From Tupaia tana (Eukaryota; Chordata; Mammalia; Scandentia; Tupaiidae), in NCBI GenBank assembly GCA_026018925.1, contig JAKSZU010000004.1:39823233-39887232 (forward strand): a stretch of 64,000 bases of DNA. Direction: 5' to 3'. Both the position numbers and the translations under genes were made by a program. Positions 45,810 to 56,592 of this stretch are shown here, piece after piece. How positions within the stretch are numbered: position 1 is the first letter of the stretch; each line of letters starts with the position of its first letter. Below the pieces are notes generated by a model. That model had not been told where the DNA came from. It made no database searches and saw nothing but the letters and a program-made list of their open reading frames with translations.

Positions 45810-48140
45810 CTTAAGATTAAGAATACTGCTTTGTGGATGGAGTTTGAAAGGCAGTTAAGATGCTATTAACTTTGAGATGGGCTGCTGTTCTTCTTCTCCC
45901 CCTGTGCACCTGAATGGTTAGAGAATGATACACTCCTTTCTCTCTTCTGTCTGATGGATGTTCTTTTTTTGTGTGTAACTCTGAGACCAACAACTACTCC
46001 CCTAACCAGAGAAACCTCAATGCACACAGCTTATACCATCTATGTTCAGCGAATCTAATTTTGTTGATTGACATAAATTAACAAAAGGAACCATACATGA
46101 CATGTTAATGAAACCTCATAATGGGACAAATGGAATATTACAGCTACTTAAAAAAAAAACCTCTGTGACCATAGATTTTCATTCTTGATGTCAGCTCTAT
46201 CATGTACCTCTTACTCAATCTTTTACTTTTCTCCAATATCTAAATTAGTGGGCAATTTCTGAACACGTGAATATAGGGTATACAAGTGTTTACTGTGATT
46301 GGTCATATTTTATTAGCCCATCTTAAGGAGGTGTGTTTCATTCAGCTTAGATCCTTCTTACCATTTTCAACTGACTACTCTGACACAAGGAAATGTAGTC
46401 TTTCTGGTTGACCAACCGACAAAGAGGAATGGTTCACAGTGGTTTTCATGACTGAAAACTCTCTGAGAAGGTGGAGACAAGGTGTGTTTCTGTTATCACA
46501 TGAAGGCCAAAGGGCCTTCATAACAACAGTTGTTCTCTTTAAAATAACCCAGAAACAAAGTAATCTTGATCAGTGCCTCTGTAATGTTGGCAACACCATT
46601 GCTTGGCCACCCCATTTCGTTTCTTAGGTAAGTCAAACGTTAACTGCCAACTCTGATCCAGTTGTAAAGAGTATAAAAAGTGTGTGACTGTGCATGCAAA
46701 CAAAGCATTCTATTTCTGATGATTCCAGGGAATAAAGCTTGGTTATATGAATGAAGCAAACATACAGAAGACACAAATTACTCATCCATTTAAATCTCAA
46801 TATATGCTGTCACAAATAATAATAAAAATCTTCTCAGCTTAATGTTAGTATGATTTTATAAGTAAAATTCAGAGAGTATATGGGATTCCTCTAATCTTTT
46901 GGGAATAAGTAACAAAACTAAAGAGTCTTCAGAAAGGTTTAGGGTAGCTAAAGAAGAAAATGATGTTTCAATGTATTAAGAATATAAGCACATCAATAGA
47001 TGAATTTTGGGGTAATATCCTATAAATACTAAGTGAATTTTGACACAATTAATATGGGCTTTAAAATTATCATAATCATTTTTATGAATCTTCTGATCTC
47101 TTTTTTTCCCTTTCAGTCAACTTCATTTAGCAAGTAAAATTTGCAAAGTAGGAATGGTGGTTATCATTGAGCCCACCCATTCCAGGTCCAGGATCTTCAC
47201 TTTCTTTCCCTACAGGGAAAGAAACAAAATCAAGGTAATTTTTATTTTTCTGTCTTGATCACACCCAGGAGGACAGCCAAGGACTGAAGGACACATTTGT
47301 AAATCCTGTAAATGTAGACCAACAATCCAAGTTAAATGAGAGGGGATTATGGAAACATAGCTAAAATAAAAGCAGAATAAGTTTAATCTTTTAAAATATA
47401 TACATACATATTTGTTGTCACTCTGAGAATTTGGTTTATTTCATAGCTTGGATAAATATTTATGTACTCTGCATTATGCATTTGAATTTAATATAAAATC
47501 AGTTTAAAATATTCCCCTTTGCAACGTAGCTGACAAGTTGAATACTGAATAGGATTACTCTGTAAGGCAAAGTGTTCTTTCGGCTAGTTTGCCTTAAGTG
47601 AAATGGTATTCTCCATATCAAATATATCAGCTTGTTATCAAAAGACCAGTGTGGGAGACTACCATTTTCAAATTACTTTTCTTCTCCAAATAGCCAAATA
47701 GAATTACAATAAATCTAGAAAATATTAAAGTCATTGGAATTCAACACATTAGAAGGTGGAAAAGAAATATTCTCTTGTTCTCAAATAATAATTCATTAGA
47801 TGGAAATGAAGCTTTGCTGTTTTGAATCTGCTTTAGCAGTCTCATTTGAGTTTTCTTGAATAGCCATCCCTTTGTAGATGAAACTGAATCAGCTGCTTAA
47901 CATATATGACTAGGATGTGATGGGACTAGGGTCAATATGAGATGTGTATTCTACTTCCCAGTCTAGAGGCCTTCAGCCATATCAGACTTTCTCTAGTATT
48001 GCCAGAGTATGTTATTTGCAAATTGTGAACTTTGTGTTAAATTAAAACAATCATTTATTGTCATGACTACATTTCATTATAGTCACTTCGCCATTCAAAA
48101 CCAAAAGGTTACTTCTCTTATTTCAGTACTACGATTTAAA
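45810..48140. other. Longest repeat-poor stretch in the window
   Basis: No SINE, LINE, LTR or DNA element recognised over about 2.3 kb. No ORF is worth calling; the longest (46439-46627, 62 aa) has no recognised motif. Subregions 46000-46320 and 47480-48010 have complex AT-rich text. See findings. Confidence 0.5.
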
Positions 48141-48149
48141 AGTTCTGTT

Positions 48150-48413
48150 TTGGGGTCAGCTCTGCTTTGGTTAATACTACACACTGAGAGCCAGATTTCA
48201 CATGGCCGACCATGGTACGTCCCTGTCGGCCAGCTTGAAAAGCACATTGGACACATGTACGTCCACATCCCAAATCCTGATGGGTAGGAGAAATGGAGGA
48301 AGCAGCATTGTGTCATGACCACATACCAATGGGTTTATGTTTTCTCTTTCCCTGGTGAAGAGATACACATTCTCTAGCAATAAAAAAAAAGAAAAAGAAA
48401 AAGAAAAAAGAAA
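48150..48413 (+). mobile_element. Diverged tRNA-SINE (C-like)
   Basis: GGGGTCAGCTCTGCTTTGG, GAGAGCCAGATTTCACATGG, CATCCCAAATCCTGATGGG and a CTCTAGCAATAAAAAA tail. The flanks AAAAGTTCTGTTTTGG and AAAAGATCTGTTTTGG form a TSD. Confidence 0.75.
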
Positions 48414-48524
48414 AGATCTGTTTTGGTTGACTTTTTCCTCTTACTATTGATAGTAAAAGGAATGAAAGGAGAATAATAAGAATGAATGAAGAAAGGGAAG
48501 AAGGATGAAATTTTAAAAGTAAAG

Positions 48525-48588
48525 CAAAGAAGGAAGGAAGGAAGGAAGGAAGGAAGGAAGGAAGGAAGGAAGGAAGGAAGGGAGGAGG
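48525..48588. repeat. (GGAA)n microsatellite
   Basis: About 14 GGAA units from AAGGAAGGAAGG to GGGAGGAGGG. Confidence 0.95.
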
Positions 48589-48589
48589 G

Positions 48590-49180
48590 AAGAGAAAGGA
48601 GAGAGGGATTGTAGAATTATTCAGATTCATCACTGTATTAATACTAAGTATAAGGTACCCAGAAGATGAAAAAAAAACTTTTTTTCTTCACTGCCTAAAG
48701 CAGAAGACACTTAATCTGTAGCTGTTTTCTGATTGCAATGAAAGCCACTAGCTAGCTTTTGAGTAGGCTTTTCCTCAGTCTAGATTTGATCATATCACCT
48801 ACAAATTGTTTTCAGATGAAATTCACATATTTTATTCTATTATTTATAGGTTTAAAAATATACTGCACGTATGACATACAAATAAGTGTCCTTCTCCAGT
48901 TCACTAATTCTACAATAAAAGCCTTGTGATTCTATTAGCAAAACATCCCCAAGCTGGTGGATAGAGGTCTTGGGGAATAGTACAGATGCTTGCTTGTGCT
49001 TATCAAATTAATCTTGCTTATAAATTAAGGAGCTGCTGAAGCACAGTAATTATTTTACATGCACAGCTACTTCAGCTGAAAGGGAGAGATTGTTTTTAGG
49101 CTCCTAAACTAAGTACAGGTATGGTTTGAGTTTGAGGAGCTCTCATAAAAAAGTAAAGGTTTTCTCCTGCCAGCACGGTA
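48590..49180. other. Unassigned, repeat-poor
   Basis: No repeat recognised. 48990-49090 (CTTGCTTATAAATTAAGGAGC, ACAGTAATTATTTTACATGC) has homeobox-like TAAT cores and no repeat hallmarks. Confidence 0.4.
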
Positions 49181-49187
49181 TGTTTCT

Positions 49188-49192
49188 TTCTC

Positions 49193-49223
<31 letters not shown>

Positions 49224-49370
49224 CTTTTCTTTTCTTTTCTTTTCTTTTCTTTTCTTTTCTTTTTTCTTTTCTTTTCTCTTCTCTTTTCTCTTCTTTTTTC
49301 TCTTTTCTTTCTTTTCTTTTCTTTTCTTTTCTTTTCTTTTCTTTTCTTTTCTTTTCTTTTCTTTTCTTTT
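49188..49370. repeat. (TTTTC)n pentanucleotide tract
   Basis: About 180 bp of polypyrimidine, mostly TTTTC with TTTTTTC and TCTTTT variants in the middle. On the minus strand it reads (GAAAA)n and forms the A-tail of the SINE to its right. Confidence 0.95.
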
Positions 49371-49620
49371 TTTAATTGCCAGCACATGAGCTCACCAGAG
49401 ACAAATAGGGAGATGAGAGAGAGAGAGAGAAGAGAGAAAGAGAGAGAGAAAATCCTGACCCCACTGGGCACAGCCACTCGACAATCTCTTTCCCATCATT
49501 TCTCCATTCCATCAGGATTTGGGGCATGCACATATGCCTGGCATGTTTTGCAAGGCACCAGGGCCACATGGGATCTGGCTCCTGAAACACTGCACTTAAC
49601 CACTGTTCAATGGAGCCAGA
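49371..49620 (-). mobile_element. tRNA-SINE-C whose tail is the (GAAAA)n tract
   Basis: AATTGCCAGCACATGAGCTCACC, AGAGAGAGAG body, CCCCACTGGGCACAGCC and a head RC ending GTTCAATGGAGCCAGACC. Confidence 0.8.
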
Positions 49621-50041
49621 CCCACAGTATGGCTTTTATACAAATGATTACTTCACATCCTATTAAAAGTATAGGCTTGGTAAAACAGAGAGCTAATTCA
49701 TTTTCATAACTTGAAAATTTGATTCCATGAAATGTTCACAGCAGAGCTCATCATTGCTAGTTACCACTAATTGCGAAGTATATTGCTAAAGTCCTACTTT
49801 TTAAGGGTCGGTATAGTGTCATGAAAAAAAGAAAAAAGAAAAGAATTGGAAAAACAAAATTACTTATTTAGGAAGTTGTCTAAAATGTTCTATGGATGAG
49901 AACACAATTTCTAAATATTAAATAAACTTTTGTGATCCATAACTATGCAGAGATACAAGGTGGAAAGATGATCATAGAGTAGAAACAAGATTTTTTAAAA
50001 AAGAAACAGGTAAGGACTGTATTTTAGGAAACTTATATTTT

Positions 50042-50307
50042 GGGACAATAGATGGTGTAATGGTTATGTCACTGGACTCTCACTTAGTCGACTGTAGTTT
50101 GAATCCTGAACCCAGTAGCTTAAAACTCATGCTGGGGGAGTGTGCATGTGTGCCCAAAATCCCAAGAGGAGAATGGAGGAGAAGGGATTGCAGTATGGTC
50201 CTCCCTCCAGAGGGTGATTTCTCACTTTCTGTTTTTATGTCTTGTTTTGTCTATCTGGTGAGCACATGGACCCTATAGCAAAAAATTTCTCTTAAAAAAA
50301 AAAAAGC
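50042..50307 (+). mobile_element. tRNA-SINE-A/C intermediate
   Basis: GGGACAATAGATGGTGTAATGG, ACCCTATAGCAAAAAATTTCTC and A12. It is tail-to-tail with the next element. Confidence 0.9.
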
Positions 50308-50329
50308 CTTATGTTTTAAAACTTATCAT

Positions 50330-50596
50330 TATTATATAGGTTTTTGCCATAGGGCACATGTGCTCACTGAAGAGAGAGATAAATAGAGATGGAAAGAGGG
50401 AAAATAAGAAAAAGTAAGAAATTGTGCCCCAGGGGAGATGACCATGCCAAAATCTCTTCTCCATTCTCCTTCCAGGATGTTGGGCATGCATGCACATGCA
50501 CCTAGTGTAACTTTCAAACCACTGGGTCTGGGTCATAAATCAAGGTCAGCCATATAGGAAACCGGTATCTTAACCACCATGCCACCTGCTGGCCTC
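50330..50596 (-). mobile_element. tRNA-SINE-C
   Basis: GGTTTTTGCCATAGGGCACATG leads to a head RC ending TGCCACCTGCTGGCC. ACTTATCATTATTAT and AATTTATTATTATT are a probable TSD. Confidence 0.9.
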
Positions 50597-50619
50597 AAAT
50601 TTATTATTATTTTTGATTG

Positions 50620-51015
50620 ACATATGCTGCTGTTCAGGTAATGATTTGCCCCAAAAGGTTCATGTTTGGAATTGCATCCCCAGTATAAAGGCTTTGAGAA
50701 GTGATGAGATTTTCAAGAGTGGATGCCTGGTGGGCAGTGTTTGTATCACGGAGGGTTCAACCACATGGATTGATACTGTCTCACGAGCGCAAGTAAGTTC
50801 TAGCCCACATCAGACGGCAGTAGTTTCCAGAAGAATAGGTTGTTATGAAGGGAATGTGACTGCCCTCAGATTTTTCTCTTCCTGCACACACACACACACA
50901 CACACACACCATCCTCTCTATTTCTGTCAGCTATGTTCCAACATAGCCAGGCTCATGCCAGCCCCACATTTTTGGACTTTCAAGTACCAGAATTGTAAGG
51001 CAGAAAACGAAAGAG
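50620..51015 (+). mobile_element. MaLR-type LTR (MST/MLT1-like)
   Basis: TTCATGTTTGGAATTGCATCCCCAGT, AAAGGCTTTGAGAAGTGATGAG, CACATTTTTGGACTTTC and CAGAATTGTAAGGC follow the MaLR LTR order. (CA)n at 50884-50908 lies inside. Solo-LTR-like; no internal coding region. Confidence 0.65.
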
Positions 51016-51159
51016 ACAAACTGGACTACAATAATATTATTTATTTACCATGTTGTCTAAAATTTTACATGTACGAGAAACATGACTTCCAATTAACTTT
51101 ATTGAGAATTTCCTGCCAGAGAGGGATGGGGGAGTGAGTGAGAAAGCAATTCATCAGGT

Positions 51160-51350
51160 CAACATTTTTAGTTTCTACATATGAGTGAGAACACATGATT
51201 TTTTTTCCCTTTCTGTGTCTGGCTTATTTCTCTTAACATAATAACCCTTAGGTTTGTCCAAGTTGCCTTTAATGATAGACTTTCAGTCATTTTCATGGTT
51301 GAATAGTATTCCATAGTGGTATATATCCAAAGGAAAGGGATTTAATATGT
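51160..51350 (-). mobile_element. L1 3'UTR/ORF2 end, antisense fragment
   Basis: TCTACATATGAGTGAGAACACATG, TGTGTCTGGCTTATTTCTC and ATGGTTGAATAGTATTCCATAGTGG are reverse L1 text. Confidence 0.85.
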
Positions 51351-51357
51351 CACATTA

Positions 51358-51462
51358 ATGGATTCTGGCATGGTCATCTCCCCTGGGGGCTAATTTCTTA
51401 CTTTCTCTCTTTCCATTTGTATTTCTCTCTTCAGTGAGCACATGTGCCCTACTGCATTTTAG
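51358..51462 (+). mobile_element. tRNA-SINE 3' half fragment
   Basis: GCATGGTCATCTCCCCTGGGGGC through TGAGCACATGTGCCCTACTGC. The head is missing. Confidence 0.7.
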
Positions 51463-51848
51463 TTTTTATTGAAGCACAGTTCAAAGTTGTCAATATGTAG
51501 AATCAATCTAAGTATCTATCAATAGGCGAATAAAGAAACTCATTTATTAATTCCTTCATTTGACAATTATTTATTATTACTCCCTAAAGGGCACTGTGTT
51601 TGTATGTCTTCCACCGTTAAATTCTAGTCTTATTGTTGGTAGGGAGGTTATGGGAAACACCTTGTCTTTGGAATCTGTAGAATAGGAATTATTTCTCTTT
51701 TCTATCTCTTCTTACTACTTGAGTAGTCATGTATAATTTACTTATTCATCCTGAGGTTATTTCTTATCTGCAAAATAGAAGTAAAAATAGATGCATCAGG
51801 AGTTCAAGGGCATTAACTGAGTCATTGTCAATAAATCACCTGGCAGAG

Positions 51849-52005
51849 GACCAGCCAGTGGCCTGATGGTTAAGGCAGCTGAATCCCACATGGGGGACTC
51901 AAGTTCCCAGCCTGGTGACTTGAAAAACCCATGTGCATGCATATCCAAAATCCTGAGAGAAGAATGGAGAAGAGTGTAGCGTAAGGGGTGCTTTCTCACT
52001 GCCTG

Positions 52006-52048
<43 letters not shown>

Positions 52049-52084
52049 TCAGTCAACGCACACACCCTAAAGCAAATTTTTAAA
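51849..52084 (+). mobile_element. tRNA-SINE-C with (CT)n body
   Basis: GGACCAGCCAGTGGCCTGATGG, (CT)n at 52008-52044, ACACCCTAAAGCAAAT end. TSD AAATCACCTGGCAGAG (51833-51848) versus AAATCACCTAGCAAAG (52085-52100). Confidence 0.9.
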
Positions 52085-52100
52085 AAATCACCTAGCAAAG

Positions 52101-52540
52101 CATGTGATCTTTAGCTCTGTAGTACTTGGGATTTTTGTGCTGCAAGAAATGAAGTGAGAATATTTGCAAGGTGATACGTCTCTCCGATTTGACCTTTCCC
52201 CTACCAAGAAGTAATCATAGATGATCATAGTACAACTCTGTAATCAATGTAGATTTTGGAGGAAATCTGAAAAAAAATGGCATTCAAATTAATCAAACAA
52301 AGTCGGATGTTTGGGTGAGTGTAATAATAAAAAAAGTACTTTATATATTTTATATATTATATATTATAATTTTATATCTTTTATGTATTATATATAATAT
52401 ATTTAACATATTTTATATATTAAGGAGCATGCTGAAATCATTTAGAAAACTCGAAGTGTTAATTTTATAATGATAAATAAATTAAAGCATTCATTGCTTT
52501 TGCTTAAAGATACTTGTTAAATATATTGTGAAGGCTAGTT
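52101..52540. repeat. AT-rich region with TATAAT-type simple sequence
   Basis: 52338-52420 is dominated by TTATATATTTTATATAT-type sequence. No element recognised elsewhere. Confidence 0.7.
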
Positions 52541-52544
52541 TTAG

Positions 52545-52982
52545 GTGCCAACTTGACTAGGTTAAGAAATGTACAGTTGGCTGGCTCAACATTATTTCTG
52601 AATGTGTCTTTGAGAATGTTTTCAGAATAGAATGGTATTTGAATCAAGACTGAGTAAAGAAAATCGGCCCTCACCAATGTGGGCTGACATTATCTAATCT
52701 GTTGAAAGCTCAATATTAATAAAAACATGAAGGGGAGAAGGGCAAATTTATTTTTTCTTCTTTTGAGTTCAGACATCCATCTTCTCCTGACCTCAGACAT
52801 TGGAACTCCTAGTTTTCTAGCTTTTGACCTCTGGGACTTACACAATTAGTTCCCCTGGTTCTCAGCCCTTTAAAATCGAAGTGAATTACACCACTGGCTT
52901 TCCCATTTCTCCAGTAAGCAGATAGCAGGTTGTGCACTGCTCAGCCGCTATAATCTTGTGATCCAAGACCCCCAAATAAATT
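52545..52982 (+). mobile_element. LTR-like interspersed repeat
   Basis: GCTAGTTTTAGGTGCCAACTTGAC, TGTGGGCTGACATTATCTAATC, GACCTCAGACATTGGAACTCC and CTATAATCTTGTGATCC match, in order, an ancient ERVL/MaLR-type LTR as I recall it. The name needs a library check. Confidence 0.55.
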
Positions 52983-52989
52983 ATATATA

Positions 52990-52990
52990 C

Positions 52991-53025
<35 letters not shown>

Positions 53026-53030
53026 CATGT
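52990..53030. repeat. (TG)n microsatellite
   Basis: About 15 TG units following TATATACATATA. Confidence 0.95.
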
Positions 53031-53148
53031 GTAACTATATATAGCTACTATATCTAATATAACTATTATATGTAAACATTATACATAATAGTTTTATATA
53101 TAACTAAATAGTTTTATAAGATAACTACATATTATATTTTAAGTTGTG

Positions 53149-53276
53149 GCTTTTTCTCTTTTAGAGAGATTTTTGCTATAGGGAGGAGGTGCTAGCAGGA
53201 GACACAGAGAGAGACAGAGAGACAGAAAGCAAGGACTCACCCCCTCAGTGGGGATGGCCATGCCACAATCCCTTCT
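53149..53276 (-). mobile_element. tRNA-SINE-A, 5'-truncated
   Basis: AGAGAGATTTTTGCTATAGGG to CCATGCCACAATCCCTTC, then it stops. The TSD TAAGTTGTG lies on both sides (about 53140-53148 and 53277-53285), so truncation happened at insertion. Confidence 0.85.
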
Positions 53277-53485
53277 AAGTTGTGAATGTTAAGTACAGTG
53301 CATAGTGAGCTCACATAGCCCAACATGGTTTCAATCCTGGCTCCAAGAGCTTAAAAAATATACCATGTGTTTCCAGGATCCAGAAGGGAAGGAGAAATGG
53401 AGAAGGATTTGCAGCATTGGGAGGTGCTTTCTCTCTGACTCTGGTGAGCACATGCACCTTCTGGCACTAAAAAATAAATAAAAAA
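53277..53485 (+). mobile_element. Old tRNA-SINE (C-like)
   Basis: GTACAGTGCATAGTGAGC, TTTCAATCCTGG, GTGAGCACATGCACCTTCTGGC and TAAAAAATAAATAAAA. Confidence 0.7.
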
Positions 53486-53499
53486 TATTAGAGACTAAT

Positions 53500-54640
53500 A
53501 GCTAAAGTAATAGGTAGAGACCCACAACCTCAGTTAAGTGATAACATGAATGATTTTTTAGAAACTTTCCTTATGCCCCATCTGTGTTCCCTCCTCAATC
53601 ATACCAGCCTCACTCACCTTAAGAGGAAACCCCCATTCTGATTTTTGCACTAATCCATCCATTAAATATCTCTTTTGTTTTTGCTACATATATTGTGGTC
53701 CCAAGCGTATGTAATTAGCATCCGCTATTTTAAAAGCCTTAAATTATGGAATCATACTTTGTATGGTTCCGTGATGTATGTATCCCTACATATTTTTGGG
53801 AATTGAATTAATCTAATTCATAACTATAGCTAATTTTTTTCACTACTCAATATTATTACATTGTATAATACAATAATTTATTCTAGAATTGGCAGGCATT
53901 TTAAATGCTAGCTTTTTTCTTTCTCTTTTCTTTTTGTAATTTCCAGAGTGCTCTATTGCTCACCAAAGAGAAACAGAGACAGAGACAGAGAGAGGGAGTG
54001 GGAGAAGAAGGGACTGCAACCCCAGTGGGGTGTGGTCACATTGCAATCCCTTCTTCTCCATGTCTCCATCTTGTCAGGATGAGGTATGTATGCATGTGTG
54101 CCCCGTATAGTTTTCAAACTGCAAGGGCCAGGATTCAAACTGTTGTCAGCCATGTGTAATCTGGGTCCCTAAAGCACTAGGCTACAGGCTGTAACACATT
54201 TTTTTTTTTTTTTCTATTTTAAACACTAATGTCCTGCAAACTGCCTTCTGTATACATGCAGGATTTCCCCCAGTGTGTACACAGGAGTGGAATTATGCCT
54301 ATTGAACTCCACTATGCACTGGAAAATTCTCTTCCCAAAAGGTTTGCAAAAATTTCCACTTTTTAGAAGTGGACTCATGTGCTGACACGTTGTGTCATAA
54401 AACAATGCATTATTGATACATCAGTTTGTACTTTTGGGGCTACTCATGACTTTGAGCATCTCTTCATGTATTCAGAGGTCATTTATGTACCTTCTCTATG
54501 AAATGCCTGGTTGTGCATTTTTTTTTTCAATTTTAATTGGTGCTTCCCTTTTCCTTAATGATTGATTAGCAGGATAATAATCCTCTGAAGGTTTTATATG
54601 ATGTAAAATTTTCTTCAGTTTTTAGCTTTTATTTTTGGGG
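53500..54640 (-). mobile_element. Ancient L1, antisense, interrupted by a SINE
   Basis: TGGAATCATACTTTGTATGG (about 53749) and AGGAGTGGAATTATGCC (about 54285) are reverse L1, with TTTGAGCATCTCTTCATGTATTC at 54453 and TTAATGATTGATTAGC at 54557. Confidence 0.7.
53918..54198 (-). mobile_element. tRNA-SINE-C in L1
   Basis: AATTTCCAGAGTGCTCTATTGC, the AGACAGAGACAGAGAGAGGG body, and a decayed head before the poly-T at 54200. Confidence 0.75.
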
Positions 54641-55005
54641 TAAGTAAACAAGTAAACTAGTTTATGAAGTTTTATAAAGATTCTATGGGATATTGATTAG
54701 AAATGTCTAAAGAGCAGTGGAATTTCTATTATAGTGAATATACCTAACTCGGGACACCTCTTCATATTTAGGTCTCCTATAACATCTTCAACTAAATGCC
54801 ATTTTTTTTCTACCGACACCTTAAGCTATTTTTTTTCCTAAATTCCTATAATTGGCACATAATAATTGCACACATTTTTGGAATACATTGTGACATTTTG
54901 GTACATGAATATAATATATAATGATCAAGTCAGGGTAATTAGCATGTTTATCATTTCAAATGTCTCACATTACTTTGTGCTGGTAACATTAAAAATTCTC
55001 TTCTG

Positions 55006-55188
55006 GGGACTGGCCGGTGGTGTGGTGGTTAAGGGTGCTGGACTCCGACATGGCCAACCATGTTTCTAGTCCTGTACTTCAGAGCTTGCTTTCTCACTTT
55101 CCCTGTCTCTCTCACCCTGTGCCTCTCTGGTCAAATTTAAATAAATAAATAAAATGAAATAAAATATTTTTTAAAAATCCTCGTTAAA
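55006..55188 (+). mobile_element. tRNA-SINE-B
   Basis: GGGGACTGGCCGGTGGTGTGG, TCTGGTCAAATTTAAATAAATAAATAAAATG. Confidence 0.9.
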
Positions 55189-55217
55189 ATTATTTTGAAA
55201 TTAAAAAAGAAAAATTG

Positions 55218-55437
55218 TTGAAGGTCCCATCTGCAGTGATCTAGGCCGCAGGGGTGCCGATGTACTATGCTGAGGACCATGAGAGGTTCTAGGTTCGTGT
55301 CTTGGGTCTACATCAACATGCTGGTGTGCTTACCATGCACATGTGATCCTGGCTCCCTGCAGGGCTAGGAAGAGGACTGACTGTAGCTGAGGACCCTGCC
55401 TTGAGCTCTTCTCCTTCTCTCATGAAGAAAATAAATA
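55218..55437 (+). mobile_element. Diverged tRNA-like SINE, family uncertain
   Basis: TCTGCAGTGATCTAGGCCGC, GGTTCTAGGTTCGTGTC, AGCACATGTGATCCTGGCTCC-like text and a GAAGAAAATAAATA tail in which the next SINE inserted. Confidence 0.5.
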
Positions 55438-55711
55438 GGGAACAGCAGTTAGCGTAATGGCTGTGTCGCTGGACTCCCACATGGTCAACCGCAGTTCGCA
55501 TCCCGGACCCGGTAGCTTAAACTCACGCCGGGCGCATGTGCGTGCGTGCCCACGATCCCGAGAAGAGAATGGAGGAGAAGGTATTGCAGTGTGGCCATCC
55601 CCTCTGGGGGGGTGATTTCTTGCTTTCTGTCTCTCTATCTCTCTCTGTCTGCCTGGCGAGCGCATGCGTCCTATAGTAAAAATCTCTCCAAAAAAAAAAA
55701 AAAAAAGAAAA
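55438..55711 (+). mobile_element. tRNA-SINE-A, young
   Basis: GGGAACAGCAGTTAGCGTAATGG, CGCATCCCGGACC, CCTATAGTAAAAATCTCTC and A17. Direct repeat GAAAATAAATA at 55427-55437 and 55712-55722. Confidence 0.95.
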
Positions 55712-55877
55712 GAAAATAAATAAACTTAAAAAAACATTTTGTTAACTATAATTACCCCGCTGTACTATCAGACACAGAACTTCTTTGTCTTATCAAACTA
55801 TAATCTTGAATCCATTAATCAACATCCCCCTGTCTTTGATATCCTTCTGACTGAGCTACCTGATTAGCTTTCTTTCT

Positions 55878-55944
55878 TTCTTTTTTTTTTTTTTGAGAGG
55901 TTTTCGCATAGCCACATAGCCATTACTCTAACTGCTGGTTCCCA
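55878..55944 (-). mobile_element. Internally deleted mini SINE-A with TSD
   Basis: Only the 3' end (GAGAGGTTTTCGC) and the first ~38 nt (ATAGCCACATAGCCATTAC to GGTTCCC) remain, joined directly. GATTAGCTTTCTTTCT and GGTTAGCTTTATTTC flank it as TSD. Confidence 0.9.
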
Positions 55945-56134
55945 TGGTTAGCTTTATTTCTAAATAATCAGTTTTTCTTACTGTATATAGTGAAGTGTTT
56001 ATTTTCATTTATATTTTCTATTGAAGCATTACTTTTTTAAAAAAGAAAATTAGCTTGGTATGCATTATTCTTGTTAAACTATTTTATTAATTCTAATATG
56101 TTACCTGTAGACTTATTGGTGATTTTTATCTTTT

Positions 56135-56400
56135 TTATTTATTTATGTATTTTTAGTTTTTTACCATAGAGTACATGCACTTACCAGAGAGAGACAGAAA
56201 GAGGGAAAGTGAGAAATCACCCTCCCTCACAAAGGTGGATGGCCATGCTGCAATCCCTTTTCCTCCATTCTCCCCTAGGGAATTTTGGGCAAGCACGTGC
56301 ATGCAACTGGCATAACTTTTAAGCTGACAGATCTAGTTCTCAAATCGTGGTCAGCCATGTGGGGATCTAGTGCCTTAACTATCAGGCCACCTTTGGCCCT
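56135..56400 (-). mobile_element. tRNA-SINE-C
   Basis: TTTTTTACCATAGAGTACATGC to a head RC ending CAGGCCACCTTTGGCCC. Confidence 0.85.
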
Positions 56401-56412
56401 TTAATTTAATTT

Positions 56413-56520
56413 TTAGAGATAGAGCCTTCCTATGTTGCTGAGGCGTCCTCCAACTTGCCTTCCTCCCACCTCAGACGCCTCATTAGCTGGGACTACAAAT
56501 AAATACCAGTGCACCAAGAC
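56413..56520 (-). mobile_element. 7SL-derived monomer (FLAM-like)
   Basis: AGATAGAGCCTTCCTATGTTGC, CTCCCACCTCAGACGCCTC and TTAGCTGGGACTACAAATA are a reverse Alu/FLAM-type monomer. Confidence 0.8.
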
Positions 56521-56592
56521 ATTGTGTTGTTTGTTTGTTTGTTTACTAAGGAGATGTGCACTTGCTAAAAAGACAAGAGGTGGAGTGGATGG
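56521..56592 (-). mobile_element. tRNA-SINE 3' end fragment
   Basis: (GTTT)n, then GTTTACTAAGGAGATGTGCACTTGC and AAAAGACAAGAGG match the SINE 3' end. Confidence 0.5.

Larger units (their letters stand above)
54840..55870 (-). mobile_element. L1 3'UTR, antisense, with SINE insertions
   Basis: GCACATAATAATTGCACAC, TAATGATCAAGTCAGGGTAATTAGCATG and TTACTTTGTGCTGGTAACATTAAAAATTC are reverse L1 3'UTR. The text resumes at 55742 with TTAACTATAATTACCCCGCTG. Confidence 0.85.

Noticed and set aside
48525-48588. CRISPR-like or regular repeat array
   Set aside because: It is a simple (GGAA)n microsatellite with no spacers.
49109-49477. Lysine-rich 122-aa frame on the minus strand
   Set aside because: It is the (GAAAA)n tract read as codons, not a protein.
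50613-51137. 174-aa open frame, the longest in the window
   Set aside because: It lies over a MaLR-type LTR with a (CA)n block and has no recognisable domain. Length alone does not support a gene.
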